Shown: positions 23,641 through 34,041 of the stretch, piece by piece
Layout of the letters: the number at the start of each line of letters is the position of its first letter
How positions within the stretch are numbered: the stretch's first letter is position 1
Source of the DNA: Ornithodoros turicata
Lineage: Eukaryota > Arthropoda > Arachnida > Ixodida > Argasidae
Assembly (NCBI RefSeq): GCF_037126465.1
Contig: NC_088201.1
Location: 71,136,879 to 71,200,878 of the forward strand
Length of the DNA: 64,000 bases
Direction: 5' to 3'
Notes under the pieces: model-generated
The model's input: only the letters and a program-made list of their open reading frames with translations
The model's database searches: none
Told to the model about the DNA's origin: nothing
Program-made: the position numbers and the translations under genes

Positions 23641-23819
23641 GCAGTAGCTTCCAGAAGGGGCTCACCTCACTTTAGTGAGGTTAGGTCAGTTTGGGTTTCA
23701 CAGATTGGGGGGGGGGTCTGGGGGGCGCCCCCTCCCCCCAGGCACGCACTAGGCGGTGCGGGCGAGACTGTGCCGCCGGTTAGGTCAGTAAAGAGGGCTC
23801 CCCTTCTGGAAGCTACTGC
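23641..23819. mobile_element. Small MITE with 25-30-bp inverted ends
   Basis: The left end GCAGTAGCTTCCAGAAGGGG matches, inverted, CCCCTTCTGGAAGCTACTGC at 23800-23819. The pairing continues a few bases outwards (GTTTTT(T/C)GCAG). The interior is rich in G/C tracts. It interrupts the flank of THAP copy 2. Confidence 0.7.
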
Positions 23820-23954
23820 GAAAAACGTCTCCCACTTCACACACATAGTCAGTGTTCTCTACTGAACACGCTGTGTGAGTACCATTCCGTTCTCTAACAC
23901 TCGAAAATCGGCGGAGCTGAGATTTTACTTTTTTTTTTCGTCTTGTTTTCGCAG

Positions 23955-24038
23955 GCTCTGGCCTCGGTTACGTGGATTACCCGTCGTTGTACGTCAATTG
24001 CAAGAAATGTTTACTGGTTCGATCTCCTCAGCTGAACG
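23955..24038 (+). CDS. Lipocalin-like gene A, internal exon (84 nt)
   Basis: This exon is bounded by a pyrimidine-rich acceptor ending TTTTCGCAG and the donor GTGAGT. It encodes GLGYVDYPSLYVNCKKCLLV followed by RSPQLN in phase 1-1. The pattern (VDYP, a beta strand, then CxxC-like KKC) resembles the middle strand of tick lipocalins (histamine-binding and salivary proteins), which are secreted ligand-binding barrels. Its paralogue is 52090-52173 on the opposite strand, with identical length and phase. It joins in frame to 27320-27462 across a 3.3-kb intron. Upstream exons were not found; the THAP-unit flank ends only about 25 bp before the acceptor. Intronic sequence to about 24310 is also conserved with the paralogue. 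The family name is inferred from motif layout. Confidence 0.65.
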
Positions 24039-24349
24039 GTGAGTCACTTTGCAGTTCATCTTACGGTGGTCGTCGAGACGTTGTGATCAAGCTGTGTTTC
24101 TGCCTCATATCTAGCGTATTAGTGTAAATACAGGACAGCTGAAAGAACTCCGGACGCCTCACAGTTGGTGAGAATATTTTTGTGTGTAGGCCCGTCGACA
24201 AGGGAGAAACGTCCGTCATGAAAAACGAACAAGATGTTCCTTGTTTCATCCGCTGCTTGAGAACTCATAGGTTCGCGCTTCCTGCATATACAGAACTGTG
24301 CCGATATTTATCTCAAAGAGTCTGAGGAAAAGAGAGGGAAAATCTAGTG

Positions 24350-24440
24350 CAGAGTGACAGCGCACCTAACAGGATTCGAATATGTGTCACCTTCCACTGT
24401 TGGAATACCTAAACCACTAGTCCGGATCACGTTGACAGTG
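24350..24440 (-). repeat. tRNA-derived SINE-like copy in lipocalin A intron
   Basis: On the minus strand it has an A-box-like TAGTGGTTTAGGTATTCC and a B-box-like ATTCGAATCCTG in tRNA spacing. I see no CCA or complete clover-leaf. Confidence 0.5.
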
Positions 24441-24599
24441 CACCACAACAGTGGCATATTGTACTAGGGTGAATCATAAATACTGATACATGTACACTTC
24501 TTACACCCGTTGATTGTGGCGCCCTTCTAGCACTGCGAGAGCAACACGTGTTCCTGTGTGTTGCTTGCGACAGCGGAGCCAGTCATAAGCTCAAACGGA

Positions 24600-26690
24600 A
24601 AAGCACGAAACCTATTTAACGTGCTCAGGAACTTTAATACTTCCGTCACTTTGCAACGACCACAAAAAAGGAATAACAGAACGTGCGCCGTGGACGAGAG
24701 ACTTTTTCTTAAACCGCCGCCCCACCAGGCAGACCACCCTCTCTATCTTATTTTTTTCTTTCTTTCGATAAACGATACCCCCACCAGGCAGCTTTTTCAG
24801 CGATAAACTTCCACAAGTCATGCCGTGGTTAGGGAAATAATCCTGCACTTCGTCCTTCTGAACGATTTTCTGAAGTTTCTCGATTTCCTTTGAGGATTTC
24901 TTAAAGTTGTGCGTTGTCTCAATAAACTATGCTAGGTTGTCCTCGGTGTGCTGAGAAATGGTGAAATGCCAAGATGAAGGATCTTGCCGTGAGGTCAGAA
25001 ACTAACTCTACATGTATACTGCTCGTTTCGTGGCGCAAGTGAACAGCGCTGTGTACGATTTGGAAGTTCCATCTACAGCTCGTACCATCACAGGTTCGGC
25101 AAAGTACACTCCTACAGTACGACTCCTACGACCTCGAAGATGTAGTTGCGGGTAACTCTGTCGACAGGTAATGGTGCAGTTGCAGCGTTTAGCCTAAAAC
25201 GAGCACAGATGCCGCATCTGAGGATGAGACTCTTAGTTACACTCCGCCCCTGCGGTATCCACTATTTCCCCCGTATATCGTTCAGGGTGGCCTGAAGACC
25301 TCCATGCAGAGTTTTGCGGTGAGATGGTTCCACCACCAACTTCGTAAAGTGGTGTTCCCGAGGAAGGAGTACTGGATACTTCACTTGTATCTGCCTCAAA
25401 CTCAAACTGCAGTCGTGTCTTTAAAGGGAGACTCCGTACCAAAAACGTGTAGAGGTAACACTGCGACATCAAACCGTGCCGTATGATACTTCAGTGATTA
25501 CAATTTCCCATGCCCAAGTGGCACAGATAATTAGAAAAGGAATGTTTTACTTTGAGTGACTCCTCCACGGAAAAGCAGTCCAGCAACACTGGGCTTCACC
25601 TCACCGGTATTCCTCGTGTACGGCTTTCTGTAGGCTTTGCTTTTACCGCTGTCGAATATTTTAGAACGAAATGGAGGAAGCAGATGACTGGTCATCCATG
25701 TGGCACGAAGTAGTTACAAAGCGCGTGCCCGAAAAACAGCCGGTGGCCCGCACGAGTCTACCGGTGACGTCACGAAGGGTACAAGAGGTAGGAGAAGAAG
25801 CCTTCAGAAGTTTCGGTTTCGTTTTCAGCTTCGCAGCTCCTTTGGCAACTATCGAGCCACCGACTGCCAAACCAACTTTATTTCTCATTTCGGAAGAATG
25901 TATCGAGCTTATTTACATAGTCATTATAATAGTTTCGGATTGTCCCGGAGTCTCCCTTTAAGTGTGTGACGCCGTCTTCGTCCAAGTAGGGTCGTAAGGA
26001 AGCCAATTTGGATTCATCGCAAACTGGATTCCACAACCGGAGCTGTTTGATCTCCTCTTCGTATACTACTCGGCTTGTGCTTGTTTTACCCACTTGAGCT
26101 CGGCAACTCGTAGTTCCTTTGTCTTCAGACACCAGGAGTTTCGGCCGTCCGAGCTTCTTACATTGTGCATGAAACGAATGATCTATGTGGTGACTCTGAT
26201 CAGCCTATGATATGTTCTGAAGTTTTTTTCGTTGATCAGTTGTTGATGTGACACAACCGCTACCCGCAACATGCCAGTCTTCAAGTTGCGCGCCAGATCT
26301 GCCTGAATGTCCCACTGGATGTCGGCGTCGGGCCAGGTTACTGGGTCGTTAACTAACCAGCTTGGTGCATGCCACCTGTTCAGCTAGTGTGTGTGCCGGT
26401 AGACCCCTTGTCAGACAGTCAGCCGGATTATCTGTTCCTGGGCAATGTTTCCACTTGTGTGGGTCAGTTCTTAGTTGCACATCCTGCACTCGATTGCTGA
26501 CCAAATGCTTATTCATACCTTAAGGAGCGGTATGACCTAAAGAGCGGAAATTGTCTTGTTTACTTGTTCAGAGAGGTGAGCGAGTGCGCTGATTGCGACA
26601 CACCGCGATAGTTTCGGTATGACTTGAATGTGCACGAAAGGTGGTTTGAACTGGTGTCGCTGCCGGCGCACTCCTCTACCCCTCTGAACT
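24600..26690 (-). pseudogene. BEL/Pao retrotransposon pol remnant (RNase H end and integrase)
   Basis: Read from high to low. A VIPKLSRCVAISALAHLSEQ segment (about 26620) matches the RNase H end. Next comes LVSNRVQDVQLRTDPHKWKH with PGTDNPADCLTRGLP (about 26500-26400), a hallmark of BEL/Pao elements. Then LRLWNPVCDESKLASLRPYL and DEDGVTHLKG lead to 25961. After the inserted MITE (25425-25957) the frame resumes with RLQFEFEAD, the H2C2-type HRKTLHGGLQATLNDIR...LRCGICARF, and the integrase core with YFAEPVMVRAV, YTALFTCATKRAVYM and EDNLA...N-like positions down to about 24800. Several stops and shifts occur. The element is antisense within the intron of lipocalin gene A. No LTRs were identified. 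Confidence 0.8.
25425..25957. mobile_element. piggyBac-type MITE inserted in BEL/Pao integrase
   Basis: Both ends read AGGGAGACTCCG inward, and both are flanked by TTAA (25421-25424 and 25958-25961), the piggyBac target site. The 533-bp interior has no transposase. Removing it would restore continuity between the two halves of the antisense BEL/Pao frame, so the insertion is younger than that element. Confidence 0.85.
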
Positions 26691-27319
26691 AGTGAACAAG
26701 CCCGCTTCCGCTTGCCGCTAGGGCGTCGCACCGATGAGCAAATACATCGCTCGCGTGTTCCGTAAACTTTTGTCGGGACCTGTACAAAGCATCTGCGTAA
26801 TGTGTGCATTGTCCCACTCTCCGTAGTGTGTTGGGGGCCTTTTTACAGGCAGTCAAAATGGGCCTGAAGTGGATCGTGGGGCATACCCTGTACCACTTCA
26901 TCGATGTTCCTCTGCTGCTTCTTGGGACAAATTAGTCCCTCTGTTTCCTCGGCTGCAAGATGTTTCTCAGCGTTCGGGTTAAGTATTTTGTGTATAAAAA
27001 TGCACCAGAAGAGCAGTGGAAGTGTTCCAGATGATGTGCAATGGCACACTTTCTCGTGTCCAACAAAAGATTAAGACGCATCCAGCGATGAGCGAAGAAA
27101 CCATGTACAATACTTGCACATTTCATACACACTTTCATCGTGCAGCATGCCAAGGCAAACAAGAAGACCTCGTGGGCATTATCAGTTTCCTAATCCAGGA
27201 TTATATTCGATGGGTCTTGTGAAAAGCGTGGAAAGGATGTAATCCGTTTAATACATTTGATCAAGAAGATCAGCGCCGTCGTAGCGTCGACTTTCTAATT
27301 GTATGCGTTGTCCTCACAG

Positions 27320-27462
27320 GCGCTGGCTGCTACTTGATGGTAAACGACCTGAAGGCCCCCGTGGACCCTTGTTGCGAGTTCGTGTACGAGCTCCTCTGCG
27401 GACCCACGAAGATATCAACTTATGATCCTGCCCGCTGTGCCTGTCTTCATAATGGCACATAG
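27320..27462 (+). CDS. Lipocalin-like gene A, terminal exon
   Basis: After the acceptor TGTCCTCACAG the exon reads, in phase 1, GCYLMVNDLKAPVDPCCEF, then VYELLCGPTKISTYDPARCA, and stops at TAG (27460-27462). The CCEFVY-LLCG-YDxxxC cysteine pattern is what I expect at the C terminus of tick lipocalins, where these cysteines form disulfides. Joined to 23955-24038 it gives one continuous barrel end. It is a paralogue of 42500-42642 (same 143-nt length, same phase). Downstream similarity to the paralogue continues for about 130 bp (TTTCAGATGTA..., CACTCAACGA), so 3' UTR is shared too. Whether this gene is intact depends on 5' exons not seen here. Confidence 0.7.
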
Positions 27463-27949
27463 AATGCAAGCATGTGCAGAATGAAACAGTAATAACCGGA
27501 TTACACGTTAAATAGTTAAACTGATGAAAAGTTGCCATGCGTTTCAGATGTATTCAAGACACTCAACGATACCACGACTTCAAAAATTAAAAGTCGTTAA
27601 AATCGTGTCGTTAATGACAATGTCAATGTGCAGTCACTCAATTCAGTGGAACCAATGTTCGTCTCACCTAGGGTCACTGAATAGCTTGAGAGTATTGCAA
27701 ATGATGTACATCTGCAAGTTCTACGCCAGGAGCGCCGTGTGGGGATGACATATTGGCTCCGTTAAGTTCGTCTGCTATGTTAATGACGGATCCCGCCTGT
27801 AGACGTTCGTTCTTTCTATCCGACCCCGCTTTTGCGTCTCCCTTGACGACAATAGATCAAGGTGCTCTAAACAAAATCGCACGTGCTGCTACGGTCAACG
27901 TGCTGCAGTTCGCGATGTGAAATAAGTTTGCCGCAGCAACATTCTGGGG
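27463..27949. other. 3' UTR of lipocalin A and unassigned sequence
   Basis: The first ~130 bp match the region after the paralogous stop codon. An AATAAC-like word at about 27491 is the only weak polyadenylation candidate. The rest has no recognisable feature. Confidence 0.4.
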
Positions 27950-28250
27950 TAAACATAAAAAACCCCGACACAACTTCCGGTGCCAAGAAGACTTTCGGTC
28001 TTTCCGCGACTAAAGACGCTCGGAACCATCTGCCATGCAGAACTACATCTTTCGTTTTCCTCATTTGTCGAAAACGAGAGGCCTACGCCTTTTTGTGGCA
28101 ATTTGAATTGTCACAAAAAGGCCTATACGATCCTCTCTCTCCTCAAATCAGAAGCGATAACTGTATCAATCGGAACAGTGGTTGGCGCAGAGCGTGTTCG
28201 CTGTGAGACCGGATGTAATTTTGGCAACAAACCGGAGGCGGTGTAAACGG
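27950..28250. repeat. ~310-bp dispersed repeat, copy 1
   Basis: It matches 29578-29885 in the same orientation (ACAACTTCCGGTGCCA..., TTCCGCGACTAAAGAC, AAATCAGAAGCGATAACTGT). Near the centre is a hairpin, CCTTTTTGTGGCAATT/AATTGTCACAAAAAGG (28088-28121). No coding potential is conserved between the copies. Confidence 0.8.
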
Positions 28251-29577
28251 CATGTACGGCGTTCTGCCTGGGTGGAAAGAAACCGCACTCTTAAATTGCA
28301 CTTCACTGCATAGCGCGCTCCTTGTCAACAGTCATCGCGAATGACATCGTTCTCGGCGATGATTTGTTGAAAATGCGAGGCGTACGCCTTTTTTTGTATC
28401 GCTTATGCAGTACATAATTGGTCAAATAAAAAATAAAAAGAAGGAGCGTACGCTTTCCGTTTTCTACAAATCAGGGGCGAGAACGACGGCATTAGTAGAG
28501 AGTGGATTTTTAGGCACTAGCAGGTAGCGCTCTTCCTCGCAGAAATCGTTCTGGGAAAAACCAACCTTCACAATCGTATCGTTTTATCTTCCGATTAGAA
28601 GGAAAGTTGATACATAAAAAGGTGTGCGCCCCCTTTCTCAGCTTCTCAGGAGACAGAGCGATATCATCATCGATTTTGATTGGCATACTGCGTGCTATGC
28701 GGCCAGGAGCGCCACCTGTTGCTGACTAAAAATTCGTTCTCTAGCCATTAGGGATGATAGTTGGCTAGGAGCGTGCTACGTGGTGAAGTTCATTTTGAAG
28801 AATGCGCGGTGTCACTGGAGTGTGAACAAAATACCGCAGAGTTGCAGATTTTGTCCAATGGGAGAGCGGCGCTCTCATTGTAGCCAGATGGTTGTGGGTG
28901 TAGTGCCGAGGGAACGGAATGCCATATTCTGAGCGAAGCTATTCAGTGACTCTGGTCTCACCGTAACATTTGGTGGAAATCGCACAGACGCTGTTTGGGT
29001 GCTCTTTGTTTCGGAAACACCCAGGTACTGGAAATCAACAAAAACAGACGAGTGAAATAGACCTCTACCCGAGCAACGTCGCTGGTAGACAGACTGAAAC
29101 CGAAACAAATCGGAAGGGTAGGGCTAGGTTCCACGAATGGGAACTTGTTCGCTACCTCCTATTGAAAGAAAACTAGGACCGAAGGTAGCGTCCCTTTCAG
29201 GGACCATCATAATCCCCTCAAGACCGTGGCTTTCGGGCGCGATATCGTTCGCCCATAGCTTCCAGCGTAGTTCAACTCTACAAAATTGGTGGCGCTGTCG
29301 AACATTATGACGGCATTTGTTTACAAGCAGGGAGAGGTCTATTTGTGTAGTAAATGGAGGTATTGACATTTTATGCAGTTTTGCTCGAAATCGCTGTAGA
29401 AGGCCATTGTTTCGTGGAAAATGTGCATGCAATGAAATTGCACGTCAAAGGGAGATCTCTCAGATCTTCTCCATGGAGAACACTGGGCTTTATGTCACAT
29501 ATCTAAGAACTAGTGGGACAACTACCGGCAGCGGGGGTCAGCGACTGCTGCCTGGGCCCAGCCTATACATGACATTC
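28251..29577. other. Non-coding, partial copies of the neighbouring repeats
   Basis: Around 28360-28470 there are fragments related to the hairpin repeat (GCGTACGCCTTTTT, GGAGCGTACGC). About 28650-28830 belongs to the dispersed family noted at 15303. No gene is visible. Confidence 0.45.
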
Positions 29578-29885
29578 TCAGGTAAACATCAACAAGCCCC
29601 CGGTACAACTTCCGGTGCCACGAAGACTTCCGGTCCTTCCGCGACTAAAGACCCTGGGAACCAGTCGCCATGCAGAATTATATCTTTCGCTTTCTTGTTT
29701 TGTTGAGAACGGGGAGGGTACGCCTTTTTGTGGCAATCTGAATTGCCACAAAAAGGCGTATACGGTCCTCCCTCTCTTCAAATCAGAAGCGATAACTGTG
29801 TCAATTGGCACAGTGTTTGGCGCAGAGCGTGTTTGCTGTGAAACCAGATGTCGTTTTGGCACCAAACCGGAAGCGGTGAAAATGG
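29578..29885. repeat. ~310-bp dispersed repeat, copy 2
   Basis: Directly related to 27950-28250, with the central hairpin GCCTTTTTGTGGCAATC/GAATTGCCACAAAAAGGC at about 29730-29765. Substitutions in the stem are compensated in several positions, so pairing is kept. Confidence 0.8.
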
Positions 29886-30059
29886 CATATGTATACTTGA
29901 AACGGGGTGATATGAATTGCTGCAGCTGTCAAGGCGCCTTACGACAGAGTATTCCTAGGACATTTCTGATTACCTTTGTGCCCAATTAATGCTGTTACAA
30001 CATAGATTTAGTGCGAAGCTGACCAGCGCAAAAACCACCAGGGAGTTTTAGCGGAGTTA

Positions 30060-30420
30060 CTCTTGCTTAGGCATCCTGCATTATCCTTCAGCTTGTCAGA
30101 AGTTATCACAATATGCCTGTTGTATTTAACGCTTCCCGTTGCTTCTGACGTTATTGGACACGGTAGGGCTTCGAACCCTACTGTGAGGGGACTCATTGTT
30201 CCATTTCCCACACTGCCGCCACCAATAGGGTACACTATCGCCCCTGGCGTTGAAACACCCCAATCAATCATCAAATAAAGTCGTTGTTTTTCCCGTTACA
30301 GTTGCAAGTGCGGAAAGAAGTTTTTCAAAGCTCAAGTTATTTAAGACGTACCTGCGCAGTACGGTGCATGTCCCAGATTCAACTCTCTGGCAATTTTGTC
30401 AATCGAGAGCCAGCGCCTGA
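30060..30420 (+). pseudogene. hAT transposase C-terminal dimerisation region, interrupted
   Basis: With the 30142-30289 insertion skipped, the frame reads ALSFSLSEVITICLLYLTLP, then VTVASAERSFSKLKLFKTYL and RST. The ASAERSFSKLKxxKxxLRS signature is the conserved dimerisation segment of hAT-type transposases and domesticated relatives. Downstream the frame degenerates (an MSQIQLSGNFVNRE-like stretch in another register). The catalytic part is absent upstream. It is dead, but it shows that an autonomous hAT existed in this genome. Confidence 0.75.
30142..30289 (+). mobile_element. 148-bp LINE 3' end inserted in hAT transposase
   Basis: It is related to the last part of the I-like LINE at about 56887-57045 (TTGGACAC(G/C)(G/A)TAGGGCT..., CGCCCCTGGCG, AAATAAAGT(T/C)GT(T/C)GTTT). 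It is flanked by TTCCCGTT on both sides (30134-30141 and 30290-30297), an 8-bp target duplication. It is a strongly 5'-truncated retrotransposition event. Confidence 0.8.
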
Positions 30421-32029
30421 TACAGATTGCGAACGCAAGGCTCGTAGTAATCCTTTTTGAGTTTTGACCGAATTTCACTGCGTGACCTGACCCCAGGTAT
30501 GACATGGGTGTTCCTTCGTTGAATGAGGCTGTGAAGAGCCTGAACGTTCAGAACCAAAGGAGCAACATGAGGCTCCCGCGAGCAGCTGATAGCAAGGTCG
30601 CAGGCCACTGGGGCGAAGGAAATCCGTAATGACTAGCGGTCTTCGATTGGGCTGCACTTTGTGAACTAGTGGAAACGGTGCAAGTTTCCGCATTTGATTC
30701 AGTGAAGGTGCACCCTTTGCACTACACTCGATCATTCGATTGAAAAAAGTGCCGCGGGAGTGCAACACGAGTTAACGAAAATGCTGCACCTTCTCCGACG
30801 TCCGTGGAGCATTTCGTGCACCGTGGAGCGGACGACGTGAATAGGGTAACTGTGGTTTTTGACGATGTTTTATCGTCGATCTGGAGCATTTTGGAAATCA
30901 ATTTTGTTAAGATGGGCCTGTTTTTTAGTCCTCGAGCCAATTTTTTTTTACCATAATCGCTAAGAAAATTGCGATGCAGTGCAGACGTCTGTGATAAACT
31001 ATCTGAGGCAGACACTTTTATATTCGATTGGGCTCACTGTACTTTGCATGAGATCAGCACCTGTCACGAACTTAGTTTGCACTCCTTTACACTGTCCACT
31101 TTTTCGCGAACCGAAGACAGCCATTATTTAGGCCCCTGGGCAGGGTGGGTGTATCCGTTGTGCTTATTCCAGTGGCCTCTCGTGATTTGCCTACTCGAGC
31201 CTCCTTGTTTGTCATCACTGTTGTAGAAGACTGGAAGGGGTTGCGGCAGGTCACTCCAGATAAACGTAAAACATGCAGACGCAGCTCTTTGCACCGATGT
31301 GTCGTCTCTGTGCGTGCCCTCATCCTCAAAGAATTGTCTTGCTCGACTTCAAGTAATCTACACCAGCTCGCTTGCCTCGTGATCTTACGTTCAGAATGAT
31401 AGATGCGGAAAAAATGGGCACCGCGAATACCAAAACTCATGCGACTCTGACATCACAGCCCTCGCCGCCGCCAGTGAGGCAGCTCACGAAACGTCACGTG
31501 CTTACGGTTGCCAATGGAAATAGACGCAGGCCTGAGGTTTCAGACGTTTGCGCCTTGCACGGGAGCGTGTTCGAGGACTTGTACCTCGCTGAGTACGACA
31601 CGGAGAAGAACAATTATTGTTTCGTCAGTATTCTAGCGTGCAGTACAGTGCGTCCGTGATGTAATGAACCACATCTATGAAACTGCCCCAACGCCTTTAA
31701 CACTGACAGAGGCTACTTTGCTTTTCAGTTAATAAGGTCAAATAAAAACGAATCTTGGAGAATGGCGCGGGGTGTCAATTACAACTCGCCTCCGGATGTG
31801 CGAATATTGTAACCTTGCTCCTGGAGAGGGGGGGGGGGGCGGAGCAGATGCAGTTACGCCATTGCTAAGAAGAGTTTTGTAATGTTCCTGCCAGAAACAA
31901 AAGGAAAACTCCGAGACGTGGAACAGCAGTTTATTTGAGCAAAGGCCACACTCCCGTTCAGAACGCAAATCCCCATTCCAATCACGCGCTAGTCGTCTTT
32001 TACCATTCATACCCATTGAGGTCAAAACA
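30421..32029. other. No supported gene; one unexplained open frame
   Basis: A plus-strand frame at 31372-31659 (ending LYLAEYDTEKNNYCFVSIL) has no motif I recognise and no clear splice context. A poly-G tract lies at about 31828-31838. Nothing else stands out. Confidence 0.35.
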
Positions 32030-32525
32030 ATCCGACAACAACTTTATTTTGACTTTGGAGAGTGGGGAGGTTCATCGCCAGAGGCGATACTCTATGCGCG
32101 GATACTCTATGATATGGAATGCGCGGAATAAAATAACGAGCCCCTTCACAATAACGATCGAAGTCCGATGGTGTCCAGAAATGTCAAAAGAGCCTTGAGC
32201 GCAGAGCGTTGCTGGGCTGGATTGGGCCAGGGACCAAGCAATTTCGATAGGGAGACGAGGCGAGAGTCCAGCTGACGAAGAGACTCGGAGAGTGCGGTTC
32301 GGGAAGGTTGGTAGTGGGGGAAATGAAGAAGAATATGCTCCAGATCCTCAAGAGCACCACAGTGGCAGCAGGTGGGACAGTCAACTTGTCTCAAGCGGTA
32401 ACGCCACTGAGCTGTAAAGGCCACATCGAGGCGCATTCGGTGGATTAATGCAGCATCTTGACGAGAGGTGTTTTGTGGCACGCGGAAAGCGAGCGTTGGA
32501 TCAACGCTGCTCAACATAGCTCAAC
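32030..32525 (-). pseudogene. I-like LINE, C-terminal fragment and 3' end
   Basis: The minus-strand frame reads FRVPQNTSRQDAALIHRMRL, then DCPTCCHCGALEDLEHILLH (a CxxC...H...H knuckle after RNase H), and ends TFLDTIGLRSLL with a stop at about 32146. The same ending (KALLTFLDTIGLRSLL) is present at 56886-56936, so both are copies of one LINE family. RT and RNase H proper are missing: it is 5'-truncated. Confidence 0.75.
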
Positions 32526-32811
32526 TCTGCTCAACAATCCAAATATACGATACCACAGGTGACATTTCTTATTCCGACAGCTGTGGAATACGACCAGTTT
32601 GCAAAGAATTCTACCGGTTTATTCACCCGGCAACTTCGTTTCACTACAGTACAAAACGACTTCATGGATGTATCTACGACTTGTGGACTATACTGCTTGG
32701 TAGTCTTCTAGGCTCTGGTTTCGCTTTTCAAGAGTGCACTCGGAAGTTTTCGTCGATAACTCAATGACAGATTGATACAAATACTCGTTCGTAAGCATTT
32801 CTCAAGAAAAG

Positions 32812-34041
32812 CAGGGCCCAGGCTAAAATCGGGAGTGAGACCATTTCAAAGTGGTTTATCGGGCGTCCCGCTTTGAATGTGGGACCATTTAGTGACTGGG
32901 ACCAGTTGAAAGTAAAACCAGTAGAATTGATCCAGTGGTCCCCTCTGCTAAATGGTGCCGGATCTGGACACTTAGCAGCTGGGACCACTGAAGCATGACC
33001 GAAAACAACGCGTTGAAATGCACATATTGTTCAAGTAAATATTGTTTATTCTACCAAAAGCACACACAGAGCAGAAAGAAATAATCAATACATCTCTATG
33101 TAGTAAGTACTTACGTGGTATACGTGTGATCACTCACTGTGTCCAGACTATAGGCATACGCCTATATGTTGACTGTACGATGTACTCAGGGACCACACGG
33201 AGCATGGCGTTTTGTTGATCATCTCACATCTTGTATGTTCTCACAAAAGATGACACCTGTTCTCCATGCAGGTCGTGACATGTACCTCCTTCCTCTTCAC
33301 CCATTCGTTCGAAATATTTACTCTTCTTATCCTATTTCTGAAGTTCCTCCTAAGTTTCTAAAACAAAACATCTAAGTAATAGTAATCAAAGCATCACGGT
33401 CAGCACTCATACCTTCTATCATCAGAACAAGCGCTATGTGCAGACCGTTTGGCGTCTCATCGTCCCGTCTTTTCCCCGTACGCCGTAAGTACGCCTTCCG
33501 GGATATCGATAATGTGTTTCACAGGAATCATTGTCACCGCATTGTCTTAGAAAGCGCACTAAAATGATAATATCGCACAGGTAGATACACGATCCCTGCC
33601 ACGGCAACCGAACACAAAACCAACTTGCTCTTGCTGCAACGCTGCTTCCAACTGTCACTCTCGCCCGCTCGCCGTTTGAATTTGAAAAAGCCGCCCGCCC
33701 GTACCGTAGCCGTAGTCGCCCTCATGGCGCCATCGGCACATGAGAAGACGCTCATAAAAACAGAAGAGTATATAGCAAGAATGGACTCTGCCCCCATGGT
33801 ATATGAAGGGGCGAAGATGCACAGTTTGAGATCTCAAGTGGGTTCATTCTGGGAACAAAATGGTACCTGTGAGGCTCCAGCTGGAACTTCAGGAACCATC
33901 TAAGGCCAGAGTGATACCACTGATTTCACCAAAGTGGAACCAGCCACCTTACCTAGGACTCCAGCTGGGACCACCCGCATTCCACTCGAACCATTCTGGG
34001 ACCAGTCCAGATTTTCTCCTGGGGGGGGGGGGGGGGGGGGG
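32812..34041. mobile_element. Putative hAT-like element with GGGACCA-iterated ends
   Basis: CAGGGCCCAGGCTAAAATCGGG at 32812 resembles, inverted, the right side GTCCAGATTTTCTCCTGGG at about 34005-34023. About 190 bp inside each end is rich in CTGGGACCA/GGGACCAGT words. The right terminus runs into 21 consecutive G (34021-34041), so the exact end and target duplication cannot be read. The plan matches the other word-iterated hAT-like elements. Confidence 0.45.

Noticed and set aside
23353..23752. hAT-like element with CAGTGGCGTGGC and inverted TAGTGCGTGCC ends
   Set aside because: The flanking 8-mers do not match, and the right end lies inside the independent MITE at 23641-23819.
31372..31659. 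Possible host exon ending LYLAEYDTEKNNYCFVSIL
   Set aside because: It has no recognised domain, no clear acceptor or donor, and no second copy to support it.
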